A stretch of DNA of 64,000 nucleotides, from the NCBI GenBank assembly GCA_902506565.1, contig LR732703.1, positions 124,689 to 188,688 on the forward strand, given 5' to 3'. The notes beneath the pieces were generated by a model. That model did no database searches. It was given only the letters and a program-made list of their open reading frames with translations, and was not told the DNA's origin. This stretch comes from Burkholderiales bacterium 8X (GTDB taxonomy: Bacteria > Pseudomonadota > Gammaproteobacteria > Burkholderiales > Burkholderiaceae_C). This document shows, one piece after another, positions 7,685-16,707 of the stretch. The first letter of the stretch is position 1; each line of letters starts with the position of its first letter. Made by a program: the position numbers and the translations under genes.

Positions 7685-8319
7685 CCTACCGGCGTCGCGA
7701 TTCGGACCATTCCGCGCGCACCCGCGCGCGCGAGACGGCGTGGCGCAACAGTAGAACGCCTCTGATCTAACACCGGTGTAAGGCGCAACGCCCGCCCAAG
7801 GGCCTCCAGGCCTCCGGCCTGTCGACGCTCGAATGTCTTGGCGAAACTTGCGCAGTTGGATCGTTGGCAGGAAGAGCAAGGCGATACCAGCGCGCCGCCT
7901 CCCCAGTCAATTGGCGAGTCGCCCAAAACGAGGGCAGATTCCACCAAACCTGCCTCGAGCCACAGTGAGTGGCCCTAAGGCGCCTGCCATCGCCCTGGGG
8001 TGGGGCGTGCTGCCGCATGGCGGCGAGCACGAGGATCCAAAACGCCGCGTGTACGCCGGCTTAACCTTCCGCTCCATCGCCCAGCGGATTCTGAATGGCT
8101 CTTCGACTGGCAGTCCAGCGTCGGCCCGTGGGCAGCGCATCGCGGGTTCCACATCGGATACATTTTGTGATCTCGAAGGATTCTTATCTTAAGTACGCCG
8201 CGTACTTCAAAGCACTAGGTCACTCCCCCGGCCAGCACGAGAATGAAAATCGGCGAAAAGAGCTGAATGAAAAGGCACGTTGCCAATTGCGGAGCGATGG
8301 CCTATGGAGTGCGTGACGC
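7685..8319. other. 635-bp non-coding stretch upstream of the BREX operon
   Basis: No frame here looks like a real gene: short frames are present but lack family-like sequence or ribosome-binding sites. It holds a near-palindrome around ACACCGGTGT (7770-7779) and the stronger palindrome at 8191-8207. It probably contains the BREX promoter. Confidence 0.5.
8191..8207. promoter_or_regulatory. Perfect palindrome upstream of BREX, candidate operator
   Basis: AAGTACGC and GCGTACTT are perfect 8-bp arms around a single C. The site lies 113 bp before the brxE start in an otherwise featureless intergenic region, the expected position for a repressor site. No regulator gene is adjacent. Confidence 0.4.
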
Positions 8320-8874
8320 ATGATCGATCTTGAAAAACTATTTCGCCTTCGCCTCGTTGTGGCGCGATTTGGGGAGCTCGACAACGCTGGCTGGTGGAAC
8401 ACTAAGGGTCAACTGGGAAAATTGGGCGCTTCAGTATTGAGACGCGGATTTCCCCGCTCGTATCGCTTCGCGCAAGCTCGATCGGTCTTCGCCGTTGCCG
8501 CTCAGCGATGCGATGAGGTCTTCAATCCCCCCGGTTGCGTAACGCTTTGGAAGCTTCCCGACGCCGTCGAGGAGGATTTCGACGCGCAATGGGAGCATTG
8601 GCTGGATCGGGCAAGTGACTGGAACCCTTTCTTCGAACAGATCGAGACGCTCGGCGACACGGATCTGATCGAAATTCTCCATCGCATGGACCTGGCAACA
8701 GAGGCCGATCTCGAAGCCTACACAGGGCTGCGCCGCTCGGCGGAAGGCCGCGCGGTATTGCTGCCCGGTGTTTATGGCGGCACCAATTCAGATGTCGCTC
8801 TGCTCGCTCTAGGCTTTGCTCGTGGCGAGCCAAGGGCTCTGGCTGTCTCATATGCCAGGCGGGCGGATGCATGA
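8320..8874 (+). CDS. brxE: BrxE-like BREX protein
   Basis: The 184-aa product begins MIDLEKLFRLRLVVARFGE and contains WWNTKGQLGKLGASVLRRGF, FAQARSVFAVAAQRC and PGCVTLWKLP, which match my memory of the BrxE family (first gene of type 6 BREX). Its molecular function is unknown. It heads the operon: its stop overlaps the brxA ATG (ATGA at 8871). BrxE is not part of the canonical type 1 set, yet the rest here ends with brxL as in type 1. Assignment rests on recognised sequence patterns and position. Confidence 0.75.
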   Translation: MIDLEKLFRLRLVVARFGELDNAGWWNTKGQLGKLGASVLRRGFPRSYRFAQARSVFAVAAQRCDEVFNPPGCVTLWKLPDAVEEDFDAQWEHWLDRASDWNPFFEQIETLGDTDLIEILHRMDLATEADLEAYTGLRRSAEGRAVLLPGVYGGTNSDVALLALGFARGEPRALAVSYARRADA

Positions 8875-9656
8875 CCTCGGACTCCCGCGCGAACGTCGTT
8901 TCCTCATTCACCATCATCAAGGGCGCAATGATCGAGGAGACCTACGCTGTCTTCTCGACATGGGACTTCGACGAATCCAAGCGTGACAACCTGGACCGTC
9001 TTCGTAACACGAACTTCATTGGCGCCAGCAGTGTCGCGTGGCTGCGTGACGTCGCCAAGGTACTGAACCGTCGCTTCGACCCAGCCGGTCGCGACCGCTC
9101 CCTCGTCGTGCTCGCCAAAAATGGTCTCCCCATCGAGGAGTGGAAGCCACTGCTCCTCTGGCACATGACGCGAGACGAATTCCTCGTTCGCGACTTCCTC
9201 GAGACCTGGCTATTCGACGCCTACGACTCGGGTGCCTTCCGCGTCCACATCGAGGAAGTCGAGAAGTACCTCTGCAGCATCGGCAAGCGCGGCGGCACGA
9301 CCGAGCACGCGTGGTCCCAGCAGACCACGAAGCGCGTGGCGGCAGGCCTCCTGAAGGTGGCCGTCGACTTTGGCCTGTTGCGCGGGTCCGTCGCGAAGGA
9401 GTTCGTCTCGTTTCACCTGACGGAGCGCAGCTTCATTTACCTGCTGCACAAGATGCGCGATGAGAAAATGAGCCCCAGCAAGCTCGTTACGTCGCCCGAG
9501 TGGCGCCTGTTCCTGATGCGCCCCGCTGATGTCGAACACGAGCTTTTGAGGCTCCACCAGTTCCGCAAGCTCGAATACCAGGTCGCCGGCAGCATTGTGC
9601 AGCTCTCCCTGCCGTGCGCGAGCAGCTGCGAGTATGCAGAAAGGATTGTTGCATGA
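8871..9656 (+). CDS. brxA: BREX protein BrxA (DUF1819)
   Basis: The 261-aa product resembles BrxA, a small DNA-binding helical protein of BREX. Visible features are NLDRLRNTNFIGASSVAWLRDVA, LLLWHMTRDEFLVRDFLETW and KVAVDFGLLRG. It is longer than many BrxA proteins (about 200 aa), and the first 20 residues before MIEETYAVF may not be translated, but the ATG at 8871 is coupled to brxE by an ATGA overlap. It ends with ATGA coupling to brxB. BrxA is needed for BREX defence in studied systems. Confidence 0.88.
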   Translation: MTSDSRANVVSSFTIIKGAMIEETYAVFSTWDFDESKRDNLDRLRNTNFIGASSVAWLRDVAKVLNRRFDPAGRDRSLVVLAKNGLPIEEWKPLLLWHMTRDEFLVRDFLETWLFDAYDSGAFRVHIEEVEKYLCSIGKRGGTTEHAWSQQTTKRVAAGLLKVAVDFGLLRGSVAKEFVSFHLTERSFIYLLHKMRDEKMSPSKLVTSPEWRLFLMRPADVEHELLRLHQFRKLEYQVAGSIVQLSLPCASSCEYAERIVA

Positions 9657-10228
9657 GCGACTTCGAACACCGCCTAAAGCAAAGCCTCGAGCCCGTCCTC
9701 GAGCTACCCGATCCCCGGCAACGGATCAGCGCGTACCACGATATGCCGTACGCGCTGTTCCGCTACAACCCCGAGAACGAGTTCGACCTCCGCAAGCAGA
9801 TGACGTTGCTCGAAACGCGGCTTTCGCAGAAGGGCAAGCGCGTCCGTCGCATCTCCCTGGCCGAATGCCTCGACGAGGCCATGCGCTCGCAGCGCCCGCT
9901 CGAGGAGTGGTTCACCGCCGAGCGTGAACAGGGCGTCGAGACCGTCGTAGAGACCGTCCACTCCGTCCTCTCGGAGTACTCGCCGCTCGTTGACCTCGTC
10001 GCCGCGCGCATGCCCGAGGAGCCAGATCCGCTGCGCGACATCGTCTTCATCTCGCGAACTGGCGCGCTCTTCCCCGTGTACCGGACCTTCTCGCTGCTCG
10101 AGCAGCTCAAGGGCCGCGTCCACGTTCCGACCGTTCTCTTCTACCCCGGCGACCTCGATGGCGCGGCAGGCCTGTGCTTCATGGGCGTGCTCGACGCGGA
10201 GCACAACTACCGCCCGAAGATCTTCTGA
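9653..10228 (+). CDS. brxB: BREX protein BrxB (DUF1788)
   Basis: The 191-aa product is full length for DUF1788 (about 200 aa). Typical patterns are LPDPRQRISAYHDMPYALFRY, DIVFISRTGALFPVYRTFSLLEQL and VPTVLFYPGDLDG. Its biochemical role is unresolved, but it is a core BREX component. The start at 9653 is preferred over the in-frame upstream codon because it overlaps the brxA stop as ATGA. It lies 12 bp before brxC. Confidence 0.94.
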   Translation: MSDFEHRLKQSLEPVLELPDPRQRISAYHDMPYALFRYNPENEFDLRKQMTLLETRLSQKGKRVRRISLAECLDEAMRSQRPLEEWFTAEREQGVETVVETVHSVLSEYSPLVDLVAARMPEEPDPLRDIVFISRTGALFPVYRTFSLLEQLKGRVHVPTVLFYPGDLDGAAGLCFMGVLDAEHNYRPKIF

Positions 10229-10240
10229 GGACTACCGACG

Positions 10241-13200
10241 ATGACGACGCCCACGCCCATCAAGACGCTCTTCGCCAACGACATCCACCGTCGCATCGAA
10301 GAAGTCATTAAGGTCGACCAGACCGACGAAGAGATCATCCGCGACGAAATCAACGAGTACGTCGTCACGGACGCGATTCGCTCGCACTACACGGGTATCT
10401 TCGACGCCTACCTCGAGACACCGAACAAGCCGCACGAGGGCATCGCCATCTGGGTCTCGGGTTTCTTCGGCTCCGGTAAGTCGAGCTTCGCCAAGATGCT
10501 CGGTCTCTCCGTGGCGAATCGTTTGGTTGCGGGTGAGTCGGCCGCCGAGCGCTTCGCCGAACGCGCAGGAGACAAGAAGCTCCAGGTACTGCTGAAGGCC
10601 ATCAACGAGAAGATCCCCACGCACGCGGTAATCTTCGATGTCTCGACCGACCGAGGCATCCGCAGCGGCAACCAGACGCTGACCGAGATCATGTACGGGC
10701 TCTTCCTCCAGAGCCTCGGCTACGCGAAGGATCTCGACCTCTCCGAGCTGGAGATCGGCCTCGAGGAGAAGGGCCACCTTGCCCGCTTTGAGGATGAGTA
10801 CAAGCGGCTCTTCAAGAAGGATTGGGCCGTTGAGAAGGGCAAGGTCGCCTTCGCGCTGTCCGAGGCGAGCCGCGTGCTGCACAGTCTCGATCCCAACACG
10901 TACCCCGTCGCCGACTCGTGGGTGAAGGCGGTCAAGAACAAGGCCGACATCACGCCAGGCAAGCTGGCCGAGCGCGCGGGCGAGCTGATGAAGCGCCGCA
11001 AGTTAGGCCACACGCTCATGTTCGTAGTCGACGAGGTCGGCCAGTTCGTTGCGCGCGACGTCCAGAAGATGCTTGACCTGCAGGCCATCGTGCAGAGCCT
11101 CGGCGTGAAAGGACGTGGCAAGCATTGGGTCGTCGTCACCTCGCAGGAGAAGCTCGGTGAGCTCGTCAGCGGCCTCGACGACAAGAAGATCGAGCTGGCC
11201 CGCCTGATGGACCGCTTCCCGCTGCAGGTCCACCTGGAGCCGTCCGATATCTCCGAGGTCACCAGCCGCCGCGTGCTCTTGAAGAACGCCGCCGCGCAGA
11301 CCGCGCTCGGAAAGCTCTTCGACGAGCATCGAGGACGGCTCACCGAGCACACCCGGCTCACCGCCGACATCAAGCTCCCGGAGCTGTCGCGCGAGGCATT
11401 CATCGACCTTTACCCGTTACTCCCGTACCAGATCGACCTCATCATCCAGGTCGTCTCCGGCCTGCGCACGCAGGGCGGCACGAGCAAGCACGTCGGCGGC
11501 GCGAACCGCACCATTATCAAGCTCGCGCAGCAGCTCCTCATCAACCCGGCGGTGAACCTCGCCGACGGCAAGCTCGGCGACCTCGTGCGGCTCGACCAGG
11601 TCTACGACCTCGTCGAGGGCAATATCGGCTCCGAGGTGCGCGCGAAGATCGCCGCGATCTCTAAGGAGCTGAACCACCCGCTCGCGCAGCCCGTCGCGAA
11701 GGTCATCTGCCTCCTCCAGTACGTAAGGAGCGTCCACCGCAACGCGGAGAACATCGCCGCCGCCTTACACGGCAACGTCAGCGGCGACTCGCAGCTCGCC
11801 TCGGTGAAGGAGGCCCTGCGCGAGCTCGAGGCGGCCCACAAGGTTCGCCGCGGCGACGACGGCTACCGCATCCCCACCCCCGCCGAGGACGACTGGGAAC
11901 GCGTGCGCAACGGCATCAGCCCGAAGCCCGGCGACTCACACCGGCTCTACTCGGAGGTGCTGACGGCGTTCTGGCAGCCGCAGCCCTCGCACACGCTCTT
12001 CGACACCAAGACCTTCAAGGCCGGGCTCGCCATCCACGGCCGCGAGGTCACGAGCGGCGACATGATGTTCCAGGTCCACCTCGCCGACGACGGCAAGGAG
12101 CTGGAAGCCCTCGCCGCCGAACTGCGCACGCGCAGCCAGCTGGAGCGCAAGCACGTCTTCTGGGCCATCGGCCTGACGGACGCCATCGACCGCGAGACCG
12201 TCGAGCTGTTCCGCAGCAAGGAGATGCTGGCGCGCAAGGAGCGCGAGACGAAGGGCGAGGACACCCCGGCGCTTATCGCCGAGGAGCGCGTCCGTCTGCG
12301 CCGCCATAGCGACGAGCTTCGCCGCCTGCTGCGCGCCGCGTGCCTCTCGGGCCACATCTACTTCCGAGGCAACGACCGCAGCCCAACCGATCGCGCTGTC
12401 GACGTGGGCAAGACCGCCGCCGAGGTGCTTGGTCAGGTGCTACCCGAGGTCTTCGACCGATTCAAGGAGGCCGCCGCCAAGGCGACGGACGTGAAGAAGG
12501 GCACCGACGCCCTCTTCACTGCCGAGAACCTTCAGGGGCTGCCCAGCGTGTTCGGCGGCATCGGACTTCTACGCGACGAGAAAGGCAGGACGGTCTTCCG
12601 CACCGAGAGCAGCCCGCTGAAGGAAGTGCTCGACCGCATCGAGGAGCGCGCCAACTACGGCGACACCGCGAGCGGCCGCTCCCTCACTGACGAATTCGCC
12701 AAGGAGCCATTCGGGTGGGACTTCGAGGTCGTGCGCCTGCTCGTCCTGTCGCTCCTGCGGGCCGGGAAGATCGAGGCGACCAGCAAGGGCCAAACGATCG
12801 ATACGGTCACCGGCGTCGAGGCGCGCGACACCTTCTCCAACAACAACCTGTTTCGCCAGGCGTCGTTCCGGCCAAAGAAGGGCATCGAGTTCGAGGAGCT
12901 GGTAAAGGCCTCCGAAGCGTTCCGCGAGACCTTCGGCAGCGAGGTGAAGGAGCTGAACGCCGGCGCCATCGTCGCCGAGCTGCGCAAGGAGGTCGCGCGC
13001 AACGAGGACACCGTCTCCTCAGCGCTCGCGACGCTAACCGCGCACCGCCTGCCGGGCGGTGCGGTGCTCGACGGCGCCATTGGCCAGATGAAGGCCATTC
13101 TCCGGGGCTCGGAGGACAACTCCATCGCGACGTTCAACACGAGCCACCGCGCCATCAAGGACGCCATCAAGCGCGCTATGGAGCTCGAGCAGGTACTGAA

Positions 13201-13786
13201 CGAGCCGCGCCTCCACGATCTCGAGCGCGCGCGCAAAGCGCAGTCGAGCCTCTGGAGCTTCTTGAGCCAGGAGTCCGACATCGCTGAGGACTTGCGCACT
13301 CGCGCGTCGTCGCTCGAAGACCTGCTCGCACGCGAGACGTTCTTCAAGGACCTTCCGTCGATCGAGCAGAACACGAAGGCCATCGAGACCGAGTACGCGC
13401 GCCGCTTCGATGAGGCGCTCCACGACCGCATCGCTGCGTACACCAACGCGTTCGACAAGCTCATCAAGACGCCGGGCTGGTTGGAGATCGACGAGGACCA
13501 GCAGCGCCGCCTCGCCGGGCCCTTCGAGCGCGGGCAGAAGCGCGACGCCGAGCGCGCGCCCATCCCGCAGCTTCGCGCCGACCGCGACGCTTGCGAGGGC
13601 CGCCTGCGCGCGGCCGTCGCGGAGCTGCGGCGCATTATCGACGGCGAGCGCGTCACCACGGTGAGTGTCGGCAGCTACTTCGCAGAGGGAGTCGAGACGG
13701 AAGAACAGCTTGAAGCTGCCCTAAACGGAATTCGAGAGGAGTGCTCCCGTCTTATCGGCGCGGGCAAGAAGGTCATCGTCCAGTAG
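10241..13786 (+). CDS. brxC: BREX ATPase BrxC
   Basis: The 1,181-aa protein is a typical-length BrxC/PglY AAA+ ATPase. Walker A is GFFGSGKS at residues 74-81, with the family-typical GIAIWVSGFFGSGKSSFAKML context. MFVVDEVGQFVARD is the Walker B region. The long C-terminal half is helical with coiled-coil-like stretches. BrxC is essential for BREX host modification and phage exclusion in studied systems. It lies 12 bp after brxB and 9 bp before the alarmone-synthetase-like gene, with the AGGA of the intergenic region as a likely ribosome-binding site. Confidence 0.97.
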   Translation: MTTPTPIKTLFANDIHRRIEEVIKVDQTDEEIIRDEINEYVVTDAIRSHYTGIFDAYLETPNKPHEGIAIWVSGFFGSGKSSFAKMLGLSVANRLVAGESAAERFAERAGDKKLQVLLKAINEKIPTHAVIFDVSTDRGIRSGNQTLTEIMYGLFLQSLGYAKDLDLSELEIGLEEKGHLARFEDEYKRLFKKDWAVEKGKVAFALSEASRVLHSLDPNTYPVADSWVKAVKNKADITPGKLAERAGELMKRRKLGHTLMFVVDEVGQFVARDVQKMLDLQAIVQSLGVKGRGKHWVVVTSQEKLGELVSGLDDKKIELARLMDRFPLQVHLEPSDISEVTSRRVLLKNAAAQTALGKLFDEHRGRLTEHTRLTADIKLPELSREAFIDLYPLLPYQIDLIIQVVSGLRTQGGTSKHVGGANRTIIKLAQQLLINPAVNLADGKLGDLVRLDQVYDLVEGNIGSEVRAKIAAISKELNHPLAQPVAKVICLLQYVRSVHRNAENIAAALHGNVSGDSQLASVKEALRELEAAHKVRRGDDGYRIPTPAEDDWERVRNGISPKPGDSHRLYSEVLTAFWQPQPSHTLFDTKTFKAGLAIHGREVTSGDMMFQVHLADDGKELEALAAELRTRSQLERKHVFWAIGLTDAIDRETVELFRSKEMLARKERETKGEDTPALIAEERVRLRRHSDELRRLLRAACLSGHIYFRGNDRSPTDRAVDVGKTAAEVLGQVLPEVFDRFKEAAAKATDVKKGTDALFTAENLQGLPSVFGGIGLLRDEKGRTVFRTESSPLKEVLDRIEERANYGDTASGRSLTDEFAKEPFGWDFEVVRLLVLSLLRAGKIEATSKGQTIDTVTGVEARDTFSNNNLFRQASFRPKKGIEFEELVKASEAFRETFGSEVKELNAGAIVAELRKEVARNEDTVSSALATLTAHRLPGGAVLDGAIGQMKAILRGSEDNSIATFNTSHRAIKDAIKRAMELEQVLNEPRLHDLERARKAQSSLWSFLSQESDIAEDLRTRASSLEDLLARETFFKDLPSIEQNTKAIETEYARRFDEALHDRIAAYTNAFDKLIKTPGWLEIDEDQQRRLAGPFERGQKRDAERAPIPQLRADRDACEGRLRAAVAELRRIIDGERVTTVSVGSYFAEGVETEEQLEAALNGIREECSRLIGAGKKVIVQ

Positions 13787-13795
13787 GGCATCCCA

Positions 13796-14884
13796 ATGAC
13801 GATCTCCGAACCCACGATCGCCGAGGCCGTCGCGCGCTACCAGCGCGAGTACGACAGGTATCTCAAGCTCTGCTCACGAGTGGCCGACATCTGTCGCTAC
13901 GAGATCGTCGAGGCCAACGCGATTCGCGCTCATGTGACCTTCCGCGCGAAGGGACCTAAGAGCTTGGAAGCCAAGCTTCGGAAGTTTGCTCATACCGGCA
14001 AGAAGTCGATGCCTACCGTTGAGGCCGTGTTCGACCAGGTGCGCGATCTCGCTGCCGTTCGAGTCGCGACCTACGTGCAAACGGAAGAGCGCAAAGTCAC
14101 CGATGCGATCTCAAAGCGCTTCGCGGGTGGTAACGGCAGCGCCGTTGCCATCGACCTGAAAGACAAGCACTCGACCGATTCGCAGAACTTCTACAGAGCG
14201 ACGCACCTCGAGGTTTACCTGCCGGCCCAGGACATCGTCGGCACGTACTCGAACGTCGATGGAGTCCCCTGCGAAATTCAGGTCTGCAGCATGATGGCTC
14301 ACGTCTGGAACGAGATCGAACACGACATCGGCTACAAACCCACCGGCGAGCTCTCCGAGCTTGAGAAGACCACTCTCGTTAACATCGGTCACCTGACGCG
14401 CTCGGGCGATGGGATGATCAGCCAGCTTCTCGTGGCCACGGACACTCGAAACGCTGAGCAGGTCACCGTCTTCACGGACGTTTACGATTTCGTTGCCCGC
14501 GCACGACGCTGGTTTCCCTCTACGGACTTCGCGACGAACGCCGGGCCGCTCTTCGAGGAGCTACAGCTCCTACGTCTGAACACTCCCGCTGGCATTCAGA
14601 AGCAGATTGGTGATCTCGCGTCCGTTGGCGAACGCTCTCTGGCGGAACTCAAGGCACTTCGCGCATCGCTCCAGCAACGTGGGGAGACGCGATATGAACT
14701 CGAGGAGAACTCCGCCGACCGCTTGCTGATTCTCTTGTTGCCCAAGGTCGCGCAGCACATGGTCAGCAACCACCCGACGGGGCGCGGCGTTGGTGGTCCA
14801 ACCCGGATTAGCTGGTTCGCAAGTCGCTACCTCGACGTCGTCTCAACGAGCGCACGCGCTTCAACCGTTCAGGAGTCCAGGTGA
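13796..14884 (+). CDS. RelA/SpoT-domain nucleotidyltransferase inside the BREX operon
   Basis: The 362-aa protein has an N-terminal (p)ppGpp-synthetase-like domain (about residues 30-190). Signature residues are all visible: R50, K52, S56 and K60 in FRAKGPKSLEAK; D84 and R89 in DLAAVR; Y133 and H137 in YRATH; E160 and Q162 in EIQV; and AHVWNEIEHDIGYK at 168-181. No HD hydrolase, TGS or ACT domain is present, so it is a small synthetase type. The C-terminal ~170 aa are unassigned. It could make alarmones or modify tRNA like toxic small alarmone synthetases such as CapRel. It sits between brxC and pglX and is coupled to pglX by GTGA, so it is part of this operon; it is not a standard BREX gene. 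Confidence 0.88.
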   Translation: MTISEPTIAEAVARYQREYDRYLKLCSRVADICRYEIVEANAIRAHVTFRAKGPKSLEAKLRKFAHTGKKSMPTVEAVFDQVRDLAAVRVATYVQTEERKVTDAISKRFAGGNGSAVAIDLKDKHSTDSQNFYRATHLEVYLPAQDIVGTYSNVDGVPCEIQVCSMMAHVWNEIEHDIGYKPTGELSELEKTTLVNIGHLTRSGDGMISQLLVATDTRNAEQVTVFTDVYDFVARARRWFPSTDFATNAGPLFEELQLLRLNTPAGIQKQIGDLASVGERSLAELKALRASLQQRGETRYELEENSADRLLILLLPKVAQHMVSNHPTGRGVGGPTRISWFASRYLDVVSTSARASTVQESR

Positions 14885-16707
14885 ACAAGGACACACGCAA
14901 TGCCATCGAACGCGCCACCCAGCGAGCGCGGAAGCTCCTCGAGGAGGACTTCGCCGCGCAGCTCGAGGGCGACTTCGATGTGCACAAGGGCGGCACTCTT
15001 GCCGTCAAAGCGGGTGGCCACCTCTCGGCCCGCCAGGCCTTCCAGCGCGAGCGCATCGTCGCCGCCATCGAGCACAAGCGCGCGGCCGGCATGAACGCAG
15101 CGGACTCGGTCGCGGACTACCTGCGCGACGCCGCGTTCACCACCCTCAACCGCTTCGTCGCGTTGAAGATGCTGGAAGCGCGCGAGCTGGTGCAGGAGTG
15201 CATCACCAAGGGTGAGCAGTCGGCTGGCTACCGCGAGTTCAGCGGCATGGCGACGGGCCTGCCGCTCTTGCCCGACAGCGCCGGCTACCGGCTCTACATC
15301 GAGTCACTGTTCGACGAGCTGTCGACCGAGGTGAAGGTGCTTTTTGATCGGCGCGATCCGTCGTCAGTCCTTTGGCCGAAGCGCGCGACCTTCGAACCGC
15401 TCCTCGAGATCCTGAACGCGGGCGAGCTCGCCAAGGCGTGGGGCGAGGACGAGACCATCGGCTGGGTCTACCAGTTCTTCAACGGCCAGGACGAGCGCCG
15501 CAAGATGCGCGAGGAGAGCCAGGCGCCGCGCAACAGCCGGGAGCTTGCGGTTCGCAACCAGTTCTTCACACCCCGCTACGTCGTTCAGTTCCTCACCGAC
15601 AACACGTTAGGGTGCATCTGGTACGAGATGCGCGGCACCAAGACGGTGCTCGCGGAGCGCTGCGAGTACATGGTCCGCAGGCCGGACGCGGAGTTCGCGC
15701 CGCGCGCGAAGAAGGACCCGCGCGACCTTCGCGTGCTCGACCCCGCGTGCGGCAGCGGCCACTTCCTGCTCTACGCCTTCGACCTGATGCTCGCAATCTA
15801 CGAGGAAGCGCACGCCGATCCCGAGAGCCCCAAGAGCGAAGCATCGGGCAAGACACTTGCTGAGGACTACCCGAACCTCGAGGTGCTTCGGAAGGCCGCC
15901 CCGGGTCTCGTCCTCGCTCACAACCTTCACGGCGTGGACATCGACCCGCGCTGCGCGCAAATCGCCCAGCTCGCTCTGTGGATGCGCGCGCAGAAAGCGT
16001 ACCGTCACTTCGGCATCGGCCGCGCGGAGCGCCCGCAGATTCGCCGCTCGAACATCGTCGTCGCAGAGCCGCTCGTCGCGGACGAGCAGATCGCCAAGGA
16101 GTTCGTCGCGAAGCTCGGCGACGAAGAACTCGGGCACGTGTTCACCGCGCTCGTCGAGTCGCTGAACCTCGCGGGCGACCTGGGGCTCCTCCTTCGCGTC
16201 GAGCAGCTCGTCGCTCGCCAGTCCAAGCGAGGCCAGACGGGCGAACTCTTCGCGCCGCCGGAGGAGCGCATCCGCGCAGCGCTCGCGCGTTTCGTGAGTG
16301 ACGAGGGCTCACGCGCGAACACGCGGCGGCGCCTCTTCGCTGACGACGCAGCGCATGGTTTGGCGCTGCTCGTCGTCGCCGAGAAGAAATTCGATGTGGT
16401 GCTGATGAATCCGCCCTTCGGCGCTGGCAGCACGCGCGCGAAGAAGGACTTCGAAAAGGCGTACCCGAGAACTAAGAACGACGTCTACGCGGCCTTCGTC
16501 GAGCGCGGGATCGAGCTGCTGTCGGCGCGTGGGAGGGTTGGTGCGATCACCTCACGCACCGGGTTCTTCCTTTCTAGCTTCCAAAAGTGGCGTGAGGAGG
16601 TGCTCCTAAAACACGCCCCGCCCACCGTGTTTGCCGATCTTGGCCCCGGCGTTCTCGACAGCGCGATGGTGGAGACCGCCGCGTATTGCTTGGAGGCGAG
16701 AGCATGA
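14881..16707 (+). CDS. pglX: BREX adenine methyltransferase PglX, N-terminal (catalytic) polypeptide
   Basis: The 608-aa product carries the PglX N-terminal and N6-adenine methyltransferase regions. Motif I is DPACGSGHF near residue 287 and motif IV is NPPF near residue 509. PglX normally runs to about 1,200 aa; here the frame ends after VETAAYCLEARA and the remainder continues in the next ORF. The GTG start at 14881 overlaps the preceding stop. PglX methylates host BREX sites so that self DNA is spared. Whether this half is active alone is unknown. Confidence 0.92.
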   Translation: MNKDTRNAIERATQRARKLLEEDFAAQLEGDFDVHKGGTLAVKAGGHLSARQAFQRERIVAAIEHKRAAGMNAADSVADYLRDAAFTTLNRFVALKMLEARELVQECITKGEQSAGYREFSGMATGLPLLPDSAGYRLYIESLFDELSTEVKVLFDRRDPSSVLWPKRATFEPLLEILNAGELAKAWGEDETIGWVYQFFNGQDERRKMREESQAPRNSRELAVRNQFFTPRYVVQFLTDNTLGCIWYEMRGTKTVLAERCEYMVRRPDAEFAPRAKKDPRDLRVLDPACGSGHFLLYAFDLMLAIYEEAHADPESPKSEASGKTLAEDYPNLEVLRKAAPGLVLAHNLHGVDIDPRCAQIAQLALWMRAQKAYRHFGIGRAERPQIRRSNIVVAEPLVADEQIAKEFVAKLGDEELGHVFTALVESLNLAGDLGLLLRVEQLVARQSKRGQTGELFAPPEERIRAALARFVSDEGSRANTRRRLFADDAAHGLALLVVAEKKFDVVLMNPPFGAGSTRAKKDFEKAYPRTKNDVYAAFVERGIELLSARGRVGAITSRTGFFLSSFQKWREEVLLKHAPPTVFADLGPGVLDSAMVETAAYCLEARA

